In this document: positions 9,768 through 18,627 of the stretch, piece by piece
How positions within the stretch are numbered: position 1 is the first letter of the stretch
How the letters are laid out: each line of letters starts with the position of its first letter
NCBI GenBank assembly: GCA_002238445.1
Contig: MPML01000001.1
Location: forward strand, 62,001-126,000
Length of the DNA stretch: 64,000 bases
Direction: 5' to 3'
Origin: Caldilineaceae bacterium bin5
Lineage (GTDB): Bacteria; Chloroflexota; Anaerolineae; Caldilineales; Caldilineaceae
Position numbers and translations under genes: made by a program
Notes under the pieces: model-generated
Told to the model about the DNA's origin: nothing
What the model saw: only the letters and a program-made list of their open reading frames with translations
Database searches by the model: none

Positions 9768-10202
9768 TCAGCCCGGCAGTTCGACGACGACGTACTCTTG
9801 GTCGACAGAGACTTCGAACGTTTCCGCGGTGTAGGGGCCCGGTTGGTAACTAGAAGGGAGAGCGTCTGCGGTGGCGACTTCTACTTCGTAGCTGCGAGTG
9901 CGTACGGAGGTGGGGTCCACCCAGGATTGGCCGGTCGTCACGTCATATTCCCAGCCGTGCCAGGGGCAGCGTATAATCTCGCCCCGCCTCTCGTACCTGT
10001 ATTCACCTCCGGGCTTGTCGGCCATCACAAAGCCAGTGAGCCGACCTTCACAGAGGGGGCCGCCCTGGTGGGGACAGATATTGCGCAGGGCATAGAACTG
10101 ACCCTTTATGTTGAAGACACCGATGGAGCGTCCACCGATTTCGACTATTTTGCGTTCTCCCTGGGGGATCTCGTCAACTGTGGCAACGATGTGTTTAGCC
10201 AT
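9768..10202 (-). CDS. Rieske [2Fe-2S] protein
   Basis: A 144-residue soluble Rieske protein. The cluster ligands are in CPHQG and CPWHGWEYD, the two-Cys/two-His pattern of oxygenase-type Rieske domains. It lacks a catalytic mononuclear-iron domain, so it is either a ferredoxin component of an oxygenase or a NirD-like accessory. The next upstream gene on the same strand ends 9 bases away, so it is the distal gene of a unit with two amidohydrolases and a PhyH oxygenase. I infer electron transfer to an oxygenase elsewhere, since PhyH enzymes use 2-oxoglutarate and need no ferredoxin. Confidence 0.88.
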   Translation of the reverse strand: MAKHIVATVDEIPQGERKIVEIGGRSIGVFNIKGQFYALRNICPHQGGPLCEGRLTGFVMADKPGGEYRYERRGEIIRCPWHGWEYDVTTGQSWVDPTSVRTRSYEVEVATADALPSSYQPGPYTAETFEVSVDQEYVVVELPG

Positions 10203-10211
10203 TACTGATCT

Positions 10212-11387
10212 CTAGAGATTGTACAGTGCGCGGGCATTTTCCGCCATAAATTTCCGCCGGCGCTCTTTGTCCAACGGAATGGGAAAGGCGCGATCCGGGG
10301 AGTCAAAGTCCCAGTGTGGGTAGTCGGTGGCGAAAAGCAGGTTGTCGTCCAAGTCGAGGTGACCCAGCAGTTGGCGGAACTGCTCCGGTTGGAAGGGCTC
10401 TTCCATCGGTTGTGTGCTGACCCAGAAATGGCGTCGGAACAACTCCGAAGGCGGTTCGGTAACGTGGGGCACTTCGCTGCCCAGCTTGCGCCAGGCGCTG
10501 TCCATGCGCCATAGCATCGGCGGAATCCAAGCAAATCCCCCTTCGATCAGCACAAATTTGAGTGTGGGGAACTGATGAAAGACGCCCTCGAAAATGAGGC
10601 TAATCACCTGCGCCTGGAAGGTCTGCGGCATGCCGCCATGATCTTCAATGTAGTGGTTGGGGAATCCCGAACCGGTAATAGGTGCGCCGCCCGCGCCGCC
10701 GAAATGGATGGCTATGGGCACGTCGTGGCGGCAGGCTGCTTCATACATGGGCCAGTATTTGCGACGTCCAAGAGGCTCTTTTGTGCGGGCGATAAGCAGT
10801 GCGTGGACGAATCCTGGATGACTGCCCCACCTGTCGATTTCTGCGGCAGAAAGCTCTCCATCTTCCCAAGGAACGATGATCGAGGCACGCAAGCGGGGGT
10901 CCGGTTCCAGCCATTCGGCCAACTGCCACTCATTGGTGGCCCTGGCAAAGGCGGCGCCAAAGGCGAGATTGCGTTGCTCGCCCGCGCCTACAAGCGGGTT
11001 GAGGACGCCGATTTCGATGTTCCATTCGTCCAGAAGCTGTTTCTGCAGCAAGGGCAGATTTGAACCTGGCGGCGTTCCGTCGTCAGGCCAGGCGTCATGG
11101 CGGGCCGCATTGGGCATCGCTCGTGGAAAGTGGGAGCCGTCATAGCCACGCTGTCCGAAGGTCTGATGATACTCCTGCCAGTGCGGTTCCAAATAGGAAC
11201 GCAGTACGTCCTGTGTCGGGAAGTAGATATGAATATCGGTGTCGATTATGGCCGTGTCCAGAGGCGCACGGTATCGGGCACCCTGTTGAACTGAGGCATC
11301 GGGATCGGCTGCGTCATGACCATTAGTACGATCTTTCGTTACGGCGCCGCGTTCCGCAATGGCAGTCGAATCGAATTGAGCAGTCAT
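10212..11387 (-). CDS. Amidohydrolase_2-type TIM-barrel hydrolase/decarboxylase (ACMSD-like)
   Basis: A 391-residue metal-dependent enzyme of the amidohydrolase_2 family, which includes ACMS decarboxylase and gamma-resorcylate decarboxylase. The first-strand motif is DTDIH, a D-x-H form instead of H-x-H. Further ligands are plausible in PIAIHFGG and in the C-terminal FATDYPHWDFD. GGGAGG lies 7 bases upstream of the ATG. It is a clear paralogue of the next gene (shared QVISLIFEG/QVISLVCEG, LIEGGF and DYPH blocks). The pairing with Rieske and PhyH genes suggests an oxidative catabolic route whose ring-cleavage product is decarboxylated or hydrolysed, but the substrate is unknown. Confidence 0.85.
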   Translation of the reverse strand: MTAQFDSTAIAERGAVTKDRTNGHDAADPDASVQQGARYRAPLDTAIIDTDIHIYFPTQDVLRSYLEPHWQEYHQTFGQRGYDGSHFPRAMPNAARHDAWPDDGTPPGSNLPLLQKQLLDEWNIEIGVLNPLVGAGEQRNLAFGAAFARATNEWQLAEWLEPDPRLRASIIVPWEDGELSAAEIDRWGSHPGFVHALLIARTKEPLGRRKYWPMYEAACRHDVPIAIHFGGAGGAPITGSGFPNHYIEDHGGMPQTFQAQVISLIFEGVFHQFPTLKFVLIEGGFAWIPPMLWRMDSAWRKLGSEVPHVTEPPSELFRRHFWVSTQPMEEPFQPEQFRQLLGHLDLDDNLLFATDYPHWDFDSPDRAFPIPLDKERRRKFMAENARALYNL

Positions 11388-11467
11388 GTCTGTCCTCCCA
11401 GTGTGTCAGTTGGGGCGAGAATCCAATTGTGAGAGTAGTTCACTGTCTCGCCTCCGTGAGCGTCTAT

Positions 11468-12490
11468 CTACAACCGGTAAAACGTGCGCGCGTTTGCGGA
11501 GTCGATCTTTTCTCTCTGATCGGCCGTCAACAGGTCCAGAAGAAAGTCCTGACTGTCGTGGCTATGGGGATAATCACTGGCGTATAGAAGAAGGTCTTCG
11601 GCCCCGCATTGTTCGAGAATTTGCGCCAGATGCAGCGGATTCGGCGGCGCGTCCAAGGGTTGAATGGTGAAGCGCAGGTGTGTGCGCATATATTCGGACG
11701 GCCGCCGCCTGACATAGGGCGTATTGTGGCGCAACCCCTTCCACTCTTTGTCGATGCGCCACATCAGCGACGGCAGCCAAGTGAATCCCCCTTCGATAAG
11801 CGCGACCCGCAATGAGGGAAAACGTTCAAATGCGCCTTCACAGACCAGGCTAATCACCTGGGACTGAAAGATCTGCGCCATGCCGGCATAGTCTTCAATG
11901 AAATAGGACGGCCAGCCAGTGGGCGTTGGGGGATGTCCGGGGGCGCCGCCGTAATTGATGCCAAGCGCGAGGTCGTGCCTGATTGCAGCCTCGTAAATGG
12001 GGTCATAGCGGCGATTACCATAAGGGGCTTCGGCACGTACCGGCAGGATTACCTGTACGAAGCCGGGGTGATCGCCCCATCTGTCGATTTCCCTTGCGGC
12101 CAGGGGCGGGCTGTGGCTTGGCACAACGATGGATGCCCGCAAGCGAGTCTCTTTTTCAAGCCAGTGCTCCACCTGCCACTGGTTAACCGCGGTAGCCAGA
12201 GAGGCGGCCAGGTCCTCGTTGCGAACACTCTGGACGCGATAGGCGCAGTTCAAAATGCCAATTTCGACATCATCCAGGACGCGAGCTTGCACTTCAGCCA
12301 GATCGGGTTTAGGGCTGCTGCCGTCGCGAGCAGTTGTAGGTACACTTTCAGGGTAGTCGGCCGCGTCAGGTCCGTTGAATGCCGACTCGCGGCAATAGGC
12401 GAGCCAGTGGTCAGGCAGGTAGGGATACAGAGCCTCCAAGTCCGGAACTTCATTGTGAATATCGCAGTCGATACGAGTATGTTCAGACAT
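11468..12490 (-). CDS. Amidohydrolase_2-type TIM-barrel enzyme, paralogue of the neighbouring gene
   Basis: A 340-residue amidohydrolase_2 protein starting with SEHTRIDCDIHNEV, so it also has a D-x-H motif on strand one. It shares with its neighbour the blocks IEDYAGMAQIFQSQVISL, ALIEGGFTWLPSLMWR and YASDYPHS. ATG 12490 puts the conserved strand eight residues from the start; a longer TTG-initiated frame to 12541 is possible but has no better ribosome binding site. The gap to the downstream paralogue is 80 bases. The two may form a heteromer or act on related substrates after a tandem duplication. Confidence 0.83.
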   Translation of the reverse strand: MSEHTRIDCDIHNEVPDLEALYPYLPDHWLAYCRESAFNGPDAADYPESVPTTARDGSSPKPDLAEVQARVLDDVEIGILNCAYRVQSVRNEDLAASLATAVNQWQVEHWLEKETRLRASIVVPSHSPPLAAREIDRWGDHPGFVQVILPVRAEAPYGNRRYDPIYEAAIRHDLALGINYGGAPGHPPTPTGWPSYFIEDYAGMAQIFQSQVISLVCEGAFERFPSLRVALIEGGFTWLPSLMWRIDKEWKGLRHNTPYVRRRPSEYMRTHLRFTIQPLDAPPNPLHLAQILEQCGAEDLLLYASDYPHSHDSQDFLLDLLTADQREKIDSANARTFYRL

Positions 12491-12659
12491 GACCAAGGGT
12501 TGCAAAGGGCGATTTCGGGAACTCGGCTGGCTGCTAGTCAACTGGACAGCTAACAGCGGCTACTTTCCTTACACCGGGATTATGGTAATCGAACTTCGAG
12601 CCGCGGGCAATTCGTTGATCGATCTTGCCAGCAGACTGTTGCTGAGGTTAGGAATTCAG

Positions 12660-13553
12660 TTAACCGACTGGCAGTCCCCAATCGGCTCGCGCCTTCTCCA
12701 TGGGGACAAGCTCTTTGATGCCGTGCACCGTGTGCCCAGGGCCGCCCTCCACCCAGCGTTTGTCGGCTGGTTCACTGGCCGGCTGGAAACGCACATCGCA
12801 ACTGAGACGGAAGCGATTGGTCAGGTTGGTGGTGGAAGCGTGCATTGTGTGCATTCCAAAAAGGATAACATCGCCCATAAAGAATTCGCTGGTGAGCCAC
12901 TCACCGCCGAAATTCTCGACGATCTCCATTGGATCTTTTGTGAACCAGCCATCAATGCCGTCCCGGTCCACGTCCATGCGCCCGTAGGTATCACGGATGC
13001 GTGCAAAGCTTGGCAGTTTGTGAGATCCCCGACAGATTGCGAGCGTGCCATGGTCGACCGTCGCGTCTCCCAGAGGTATCCAGATAGTGTGAAGACGAGG
13101 TGAGCCGCGGCCCATATACACGAAGTCATAGTGCGCGCCGGTGTACTGCTCGTTGCCGACGGCTCGCAGCCATTTGTATTGGAAGGTCAGGGCAGGTTCG
13201 CCGAAGTAGGAAGCAAAAAAGCTGAAAAGCTCAGTTGCCTGGAGGACGGCGAGAACGTCCTCGCTATAGGCGATACGCCTCATCTTGGCGCCGCGGCCAC
13301 CCTTTGGCATAACGCCCTCGAGTACAGGCGCATCCGGGGTCAATACGTTCTGCTCGTGCATGTAGTGCAAGATTGTCGCCCGCGCTTTTTGCACCTTTTC
13401 GCGGTCGATGAGTCCCCGCAGAAGCAGATAGCCGTCCTCGGCCATTTGGGCGTGCAGAGCCGGCGTGTTCGCCAGCAGATGTTGACTATCTCTTAGTGTG
13501 CCCAGGGTGTCGCTGGGGTAGCGCATATCCCGATAGCCAAAGCGAACGTTCAT
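12660..13553 (-). CDS. Phytanoyl-CoA dioxygenase (PhyH) family oxygenase
   Basis: A 297-residue Fe(II)/2-oxoglutarate oxygenase. The facial triad is visible: H141 and D143 in YTGAHYDF, and a distal His in MHTMHASTTN (H238). An arginine in RFRLSCDVRFQ (about 249) would bind 2-oxoglutarate. GGAG five bases before ATG 13553 decides this start over a longer frame. Many bacterial PhyH proteins hydroxylate small natural products or osmolytes rather than phytanoyl-CoA. It lies upstream of two amidohydrolases and a Rieske gene and downstream of two MFS exporters, so export and oxidation of a shared compound is possible but unproven. Confidence 0.87.
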   Translation of the reverse strand: MNVRFGYRDMRYPSDTLGTLRDSQHLLANTPALHAQMAEDGYLLLRGLIDREKVQKARATILHYMHEQNVLTPDAPVLEGVMPKGGRGAKMRRIAYSEDVLAVLQATELFSFFASYFGEPALTFQYKWLRAVGNEQYTGAHYDFVYMGRGSPRLHTIWIPLGDATVDHGTLAICRGSHKLPSFARIRDTYGRMDVDRDGIDGWFTKDPMEIVENFGGEWLTSEFFMGDVILFGMHTMHASTTNLTNRFRLSCDVRFQPASEPADKRWVEGGPGHTVHGIKELVPMEKARADWGLPVG

Positions 13554-13625
13554 GATCACTCCATTCAGGGTCACTTGGGTATGATTCTCGCGTCTGGAAA
13601 GCAGAATTCCAGTCACTGCTTGTAG

Positions 13626-15092
13626 TTAGAGTCGACGTCTGCGGATTTGCAGGAGTGCCGGCCCACGCACCAGCCCCCAAACGCTCATCGCCAGCGCCAC
13701 TCCAACCATCGCCATCGCGACGAATGAGACATCCCGCAAGGCCGATGTCTGCGCGACAGCAACTGCTTCAGTCACGTCACCCGCGAAATCGGGCCCCGCA
13801 TAAACCAGAACCCGGCTTGCCCACAATGCTCCCAAGGCGGCCACTCCTGCCGTGTTTCCCAGCGTGCGCCCGATCACGTTGACGCCGCTTACCACGCCGA
13901 GCCTTTCTCTGGGTACTGAGCCCATGACGGCGCTGTTGTTGGGAGACTGAAAGATTCCCATTCCCAAGCCCAACGGTGAGACTCGCAGAACATATCCTAT
14001 GATCGAAGTCTCAGCAGTGAGAGTACTGACAGTGTAGCAGCCGAATGCAAACATTACCAACCCGGCGGTGGCGATAAGCCGATACCCGAAGCGGTCTGAA
14101 AGGATTCCGGATATTGGTGAGGCCAGGCCGAAGAAAACCATTGTTGCTGTGAGCAGCAGGCCAATGACGGAAGGATCCAGTTGCAGTAGGTTGCTGAGAT
14201 AGAAGGGGAAGAGCAGCGTGATGCCGCCTGTAACGATGAAACTGATCAGGCGCATCGACAGGTTGAGACTGAAGAGAGTGTTGCGGAAAAGAGTAAGGTC
14301 GAGGAGCGGCTCCGCCACGCGCAACTCCGTACGAATGAAGAGCGTGAGAGAAAGCAGTGAGAAAGCCAGGAGGCCTAGCATTGCTGGCGATCGAAAGCCA
14401 GTGCGCTGGCCGACGGTCAGGAAAAGCATGAGCGCAAGCAGAAAGGCGAAGAAAGTGGAAAAACCGACCCAGTCAAAGCGCTGCCGTCCCCCGGGGTTGG
14501 CACCGGGCAGGTAGCGCAAGGCCAGAAGAAAACTGACACAACCGACAGGAGGGGAAACGAAGAAGATCCAGCGCCAGGAGAAGTATTCGAGGAGAGCGCC
14601 GCCCAGAATCGGCCCGGCGATGCCACCGACCGAAACGGTGGCGCTGAAGAGGCCGAGCGCCTTTCCGCGCTCTGAAGCTGGGAAGGTCTCGGTTACGATG
14701 CCCATACTCAGTGCAGTGGCAAATGCGCCGCCGATTGCCTGAAGCACGCGAAAAAAGAGGAGGAGCTCGATATTGGGCGCAAGGCCTGCGAGGACGGAAC
14801 TGATGGCAAATGCGATCGTGCCGCTGAGGAAGATCGGCTTCTTGCCCACCATATCGCCTAGCCTGCCCACGCCCAGCATGATCGCTGTCTGCGTGAGCGA
14901 GAAGGAGAGCACGACCCACTGTACAAGCGCGAAGTCGACGTTGAATTCGGTTACGAGCGTGGGCAGCGCCACTCTGACGACACCGCCGTCGAAAGAGGCG
15001 AGAAAGATACCTGAACCTAGAGCAGCGAAGATATGCCACTTGCGCTCGATAGAGGGTTGAACAGTCGGCTTAGCCATTGCGGGCGGAGACAT
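13626..15092 (-). CDS. MFS transporter, DHA2-like (14-TM type)
   Basis: A 488-residue polytopic membrane protein of the major facilitator superfamily. Motif A reads GRLGDMVGKKPIFL after the second helix, and the length and spacing fit the 14-helix DHA2 drug:H+ antiporter group. About half of its residues match the next MFS gene upstream. ATG 15092 is chosen over a TTG at 15134 because the longer leader overlaps the remnant described at 15153-15337. Motif C-like glycines occur in SVGGIAGPILGGALLEY. Substrate unknown; efflux of a small organic molecule is the family default. Confidence 0.88.
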   Translation of the reverse strand: MSPPAMAKPTVQPSIERKWHIFAALGSGIFLASFDGGVVRVALPTLVTEFNVDFALVQWVVLSFSLTQTAIMLGVGRLGDMVGKKPIFLSGTIAFAISSVLAGLAPNIELLLFFRVLQAIGGAFATALSMGIVTETFPASERGKALGLFSATVSVGGIAGPILGGALLEYFSWRWIFFVSPPVGCVSFLLALRYLPGANPGGRQRFDWVGFSTFFAFLLALMLFLTVGQRTGFRSPAMLGLLAFSLLSLTLFIRTELRVAEPLLDLTLFRNTLFSLNLSMRLISFIVTGGITLLFPFYLSNLLQLDPSVIGLLLTATMVFFGLASPISGILSDRFGYRLIATAGLVMFAFGCYTVSTLTAETSIIGYVLRVSPLGLGMGIFQSPNNSAVMGSVPRERLGVVSGVNVIGRTLGNTAGVAALGALWASRVLVYAGPDFAGDVTEAVAVAQTSALRDVSFVAMAMVGVALAMSVWGLVRGPALLQIRRRRL

Positions 15093-15152
15093 ACACCTTA
15101 TTGGGTAGGGTGAGTAGAACGGTCCGAGGACCAAGGGCCGCTTCTTGGACGA

Positions 15153-15337
15153 TTAGTGGGAACGCACGGCCGTTTGTATGCTGTGCGGCTGCAGACGTTG
15201 GCCGTAAACAACAACAAGAAAGGATCCGGCCAGCGGATTTCCGGGGCGTGGATTCTGTCTTCCACAGTTAGGCCGAAATGTCGACGCGCGCCGCGGGCCG
15301 AAAGGTAGCAGGATGCGGTGTGCGCGCTGCGGTGGGA
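15153..15337 (-). pseudogene. Remnant of an ASPIC/UnbV domain (3' end only, frameshifted)
   Basis: Minus-strand translation from 15337 reads SHRSAHTASCYLSARGARRH then FGL...EIRWPD, matching the C-terminal domain of the intact gene at 16833-18608 (SVHAAGGYLSGRSARQHFGM...EVRWPD). Near 15225 the match moves to another frame and continues as VVVYGQRLQPHSIQTAVR (intact: VTLIDVQPLQPNSLLTITRR), ending at a TAA at 15153. There is no start codon and the N-terminal 530 residues are missing. The fragment begins directly after the MFS stop at 15349 and ends 60 bases before the next MFS start, the same position the intact gene holds relative to its own MFS neighbour. Confidence 0.78.
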
Positions 15338-15348
15338 AACAGGGTCGG

Positions 15349-16800
15349 TTACGAAGAAACCGGTACCTGGCGTGCGGCCGAACGCGAGTGGAGCGTTTCC
15401 CATGCAATCAACGCCAGGGTGATGGCGACCAGGGCCATGGCCGCGTAGGCAACATCTTGCAGTGCCGCGATCTGGGGCGCGGCTGCTGCCTCCGTCACTG
15501 CGCCGCTGAGTTCGGGCCCGGCATATGCGTTGACGCGGCTGGCCCACACGGCGCCGAGTGCGGCCACGCCGGCGGTGCGTCCTAAGAAGCGGCCGATCGT
15601 GTTGGTCCCGCTTGCGATGCCCAGCCTTGCGCGGGGGACAGAACTCATGACTGCGCTGTTTGTAGGTGAATGTGAGATCCCAAAGCCCAGGGCAACTGGC
15701 GCGACCCGTAGAACAAAGTCCGCAGCTGTACTGGCGGCGCTGAGTGTGCTGACGGTGTAGCAACCGAAGGCCAGGATTGCCAAGCCCACGCCTGTGATCA
15801 GTCGAACGCCGTACCGATCGGACAAGGTGCCAGAAACCAACACGGCCACACCGAACCAGATCCAAAAAGTTGTCAGGAGCATGCCGGCAAGCAAAGGCTC
15901 AATCTGCAAGATATTGCTCAGATAGAATGGAAACAAGAACCACAGACCACCCATTGCAACATTTGTAATGATCCGAATGGCCAAGTTGACGCTGAACTGA
16001 GCGTTCCGGAACAGCGAAAGGTCGACAAGCGGATCCTGCACGCGTGCCTCATTACGCACAAACTGCCAAATCGAGAGTAGAGATACTGCGAACAGTCCCA
16101 GCATGACGGGAGAACGGAATCCGACGCGGTCGCCAAATGTCAGATACAGCATAAGTGCCAGAAGCCCCGCAAAAAGGAGGAAGGAGCCGGTCCAGTCGAA
16201 ACTCTCCCGGCCGGTGGGGCGAGTCTTAGGCAGATAGCGCCAGGCCAAAACCAGGCTGATTGCGCTCAAAGGCTGACCTACAAAGAAGATCCAGCGCCAC
16301 GAAAGTGTTTCTAAGAGGGCTCCGGCGAGCATGGGTCCGACGATGCTTCCAGCCGCAAAGATCGCGCCGAAAGCGCCGAGTGCTTTGCCGCGCTCGGAAG
16401 AGGGAAAGTTTTCGATGACAATGCCGTAGTTCAGGGTGATGGCGAACGCCGCGCTCACGGCCTGCAGGACGCGGAAGAAAAGCAGCAGCTCGATGGTGGG
16501 CGCGAGACCGGGGAGGATCGACGTGATCATGAAGGCGATTGTGCCGCCCAGGAAAATGGGTCGCTTGCCGACCATATCTCCCAGCCGTCCCACCATGGGC
16601 ATGATTGAAGTCTGGGCGAGGGTGTAGGAAAGGAGCACCCACTGACCGACGTCAAAGTCAATATTGAATTCGCGCACGATGGAAGGCAGGACGACGGCGG
16701 CAGAACTGAAGACCAGGGATGCCGTCAGGATGACGCCTGCCAAGGCAGCCAGAATCTGCCATTTGTGCTCGTAAGAAGGATTGTTCAAGGATTGGTCCAT
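15349..16800 (-). CDS. MFS transporter, DHA2-like (paralogue)
   Basis: A 483-residue major facilitator superfamily protein with motif A GRLGDMVGKRPIFLGG and about 14 hydrophobic segments. It closely resembles the transporter at 13626-15092 across its length (shared QAVSAAFAITL/QAIGGAFATAL, SWRWIFFV and GRTAGVAALGA/GNTAGVAALGA blocks), so the two arose by duplication. It starts 32 bases after the end of the ASPIC/UnbV gene, so they are probably co-transcribed. No good Shine-Dalgarno is visible before the ATG. Probably an exporter; substrate unknown. Confidence 0.88.
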   Translation of the reverse strand: MDQSLNNPSYEHKWQILAALAGVILTASLVFSSAAVVLPSIVREFNIDFDVGQWVLLSYTLAQTSIMPMVGRLGDMVGKRPIFLGGTIAFMITSILPGLAPTIELLLFFRVLQAVSAAFAITLNYGIVIENFPSSERGKALGAFGAIFAAGSIVGPMLAGALLETLSWRWIFFVGQPLSAISLVLAWRYLPKTRPTGRESFDWTGSFLLFAGLLALMLYLTFGDRVGFRSPVMLGLFAVSLLSIWQFVRNEARVQDPLVDLSLFRNAQFSVNLAIRIITNVAMGGLWFLFPFYLSNILQIEPLLAGMLLTTFWIWFGVAVLVSGTLSDRYGVRLITGVGLAILAFGCYTVSTLSAASTAADFVLRVAPVALGFGISHSPTNSAVMSSVPRARLGIASGTNTIGRFLGRTAGVAALGAVWASRVNAYAGPELSGAVTEAAAAPQIAALQDVAYAAMALVAITLALIAWETLHSRSAARQVPVSS

Positions 16801-16832
16801 TATGGTGGGGAAAGGTGAAGGTCGTAGACCGC

Positions 16833-18608
16833 TCAGGGTGGGCCGGCGTCGCTTGGGGCGATTGGCTCGGTTTCAGCGGTGCGGCGGGTGATTGTCAGTA
16901 GGCTGTTCGGTTGAAGCGGTTGCACATCGATCAGCGTGACGACGCGGTCCGGCCAGCGCACTTCCAAGGCGATGATACTACTGGCAGGGGGCATTCCAAA
17001 GTGCTGGCGGGCGCTGCGGCCGGACAGGTAGCCTCCCGCTGCGTGCACACTGCGGCGATAGACGCCGGTCGAGGTATGCAGTAGAAGCTCGGCGCCCAGG
17101 GCGCGTGTGTTGCCGTTGCCGGGATGGCGCAGATCGACCAGGAGGGACTTGCCGCTGCACAACTGGTTCTCGAACAGTTGGGACGGGGAGCGCAGGTTGT
17201 TAATCAACACATCGAGGTCGCCGTCGCCGTCAAAGTCGGCCATGCTCATGCCGCGGCCGCCGGCGGTGCTGTTCAGCTTCCATTCGGGTGCGGGCGTGAA
17301 GCTGTTGCCTCCGTCGTTGCGGTAGGCCTGGTTTTCCTCGACCAGTTCGTCGCCGGGCAGGTGGCGGAAGATCTCCATGGCGGTCATGCCGTTGACGACG
17401 TACAGGTCGAGCAGGCCGTCCTGATCCAGATCGCCGAATTGGGCGGACCAGCTCCAGCCGCTGAAGGGGATGCGCCAGTTTTCGGCCTGGTCCGACCAGG
17501 CGTCGCCTTGCCGTTCCTGGAGGACGTTGGCCATCACCTGGGGACCGTCTTCGGGGCTGGGAGGAGGCATGGTCTCCATTACTGGTAGCCACTGGTTCAT
17601 GATTTCCGGATCTTCGGAATAGGGGTGCATGTCGGCGGCGAACAGCTCCATCTGGCCGTCGTTGTCGAGGTCACCGCTGTCGAAGCTCATGGTACTGAAA
17701 GTGGTTGTGGCGAAGGGTTCGGTCGTGAGCCAGCCGCCGTTGCGCTGGCCGAGAAAGGCGATATCGCGCACGTCGAAGTCGTTGCCAACGAGAATGTCGG
17801 GGAGGCGGTCGCCGTTCAGATCCTGGAGGTGGAGCGCCAGCCCCTGCGCGCGTGAAGCGAGGCGGGTGGGCGCGAAGCTTCCGTTATTGTTTTTGTAGAC
17901 AAATACTCCGTTCTGGTCTGTGGCATCCAGGGCGCGACGGCCTATCTGTTTCTCGAGTGAGGCGTCATAGGATGCGGTGACAAGGTCGAGGTCGCCGTCA
18001 GCGTCCAGGTCGCCCCACTGCTGCGAGTAAGCGAAGCCGTTGACACCTTGTAGGCGTCCCGGCTCCTGTTCGCTGGTGAAGGGCGTTGCACTGTCCTCGC
18101 CGCCTCTGTTGCGCCAGTAAAGGAAGATGCCTGAGCGGCTGGTGGCGGTAATGTCGAGCCAACCGTCTCCGTCTACATCGACGAGCGCGAGCCCGCGCGG
18201 GCTGCCGTCGAGCAGGAGCTGCGGGCGGAACTGCCAGTCGCCTTCGTTCCAGAAAATCTGGTTGGGACCGAGCAGGTTGGCGAGGACGAAGTCTTCGTCG
18301 CCGTCGTTGTCGAGGTCGCCGACGGCGAGGCCGGCGCCGTTGCTGGTGAAGTAGGTGACGCGTTCGAAGGCTGTGCCGGTAATGTGAGGGAGTTGGTGTT
18401 CGACGAAGCCGCCGGTGCAGGGGCGTGATTGCGTGCCGGTCTGGGCGGGCCCTTCGGAGCGGGGAGTCAAGGGTAAGGCGTTGACTTGGAGCCTGACTGG
18501 TTGCTGAAATGAGGGAGGCGAGTGGGACAGGCGCTCGTAGGCGAGGCCCGCCGAGCAGCCGGAAAGGAGGAGTGCCGCGACGAGAAGAGTGGGGAAGAAA
18601 GTGCGCAT
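16833..18608 (-). CDS. FG-GAP/VCBS-repeat lipoprotein with ASPIC/UnbV C-terminal domain
   Basis: A 591-residue exported protein. The N-terminus is a lipoprotein signal with lipobox LLSGC, so the mature protein should be lipid-anchored. Residues from about 90 to 480 hold repeated calcium-loop motifs of the D-x-D-x-DG-D type (DLDNDGDEDF, DVDGDGWLDI, DLDADGDLDL, DLDQDGLLDL, DFDGDGDLDV), as in an integrin-like beta-propeller. The last 90 residues are an ASPIC/UnbV domain (AAGGYLSGRSARQHFG, EVRWPD). This architecture is shared with CRTAC1-like proteins; bacterial functions are mostly unknown. A decayed copy of its C-terminal domain occurs downstream at 15153-15337. Confidence 0.88.
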   Translation of the reverse strand: MRTFFPTLLVAALLLSGCSAGLAYERLSHSPPSFQQPVRLQVNALPLTPRSEGPAQTGTQSRPCTGGFVEHQLPHITGTAFERVTYFTSNGAGLAVGDLDNDGDEDFVLANLLGPNQIFWNEGDWQFRPQLLLDGSPRGLALVDVDGDGWLDITATSRSGIFLYWRNRGGEDSATPFTSEQEPGRLQGVNGFAYSQQWGDLDADGDLDLVTASYDASLEKQIGRRALDATDQNGVFVYKNNNGSFAPTRLASRAQGLALHLQDLNGDRLPDILVGNDFDVRDIAFLGQRNGGWLTTEPFATTTFSTMSFDSGDLDNDGQMELFAADMHPYSEDPEIMNQWLPVMETMPPPSPEDGPQVMANVLQERQGDAWSDQAENWRIPFSGWSWSAQFGDLDQDGLLDLYVVNGMTAMEIFRHLPGDELVEENQAYRNDGGNSFTPAPEWKLNSTAGGRGMSMADFDGDGDLDVLINNLRSPSQLFENQLCSGKSLLVDLRHPGNGNTRALGAELLLHTSTGVYRRSVHAAGGYLSGRSARQHFGMPPASSIIALEVRWPDRVVTLIDVQPLQPNSLLTITRRTAETEPIAPSDAGPP

Positions 18609-18627
18609 TATCGGCCGCTCTTGCTTC

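Noticed and set aside
15098-15865. A 255-codon minus-strand frame spanning the MFS 3' end and the following gap.
   Set aside because: Most of it overlaps the MFS gene out of frame. Only its last part resembles ASPIC/UnbV, and that is reported as a remnant rather than as a gene.
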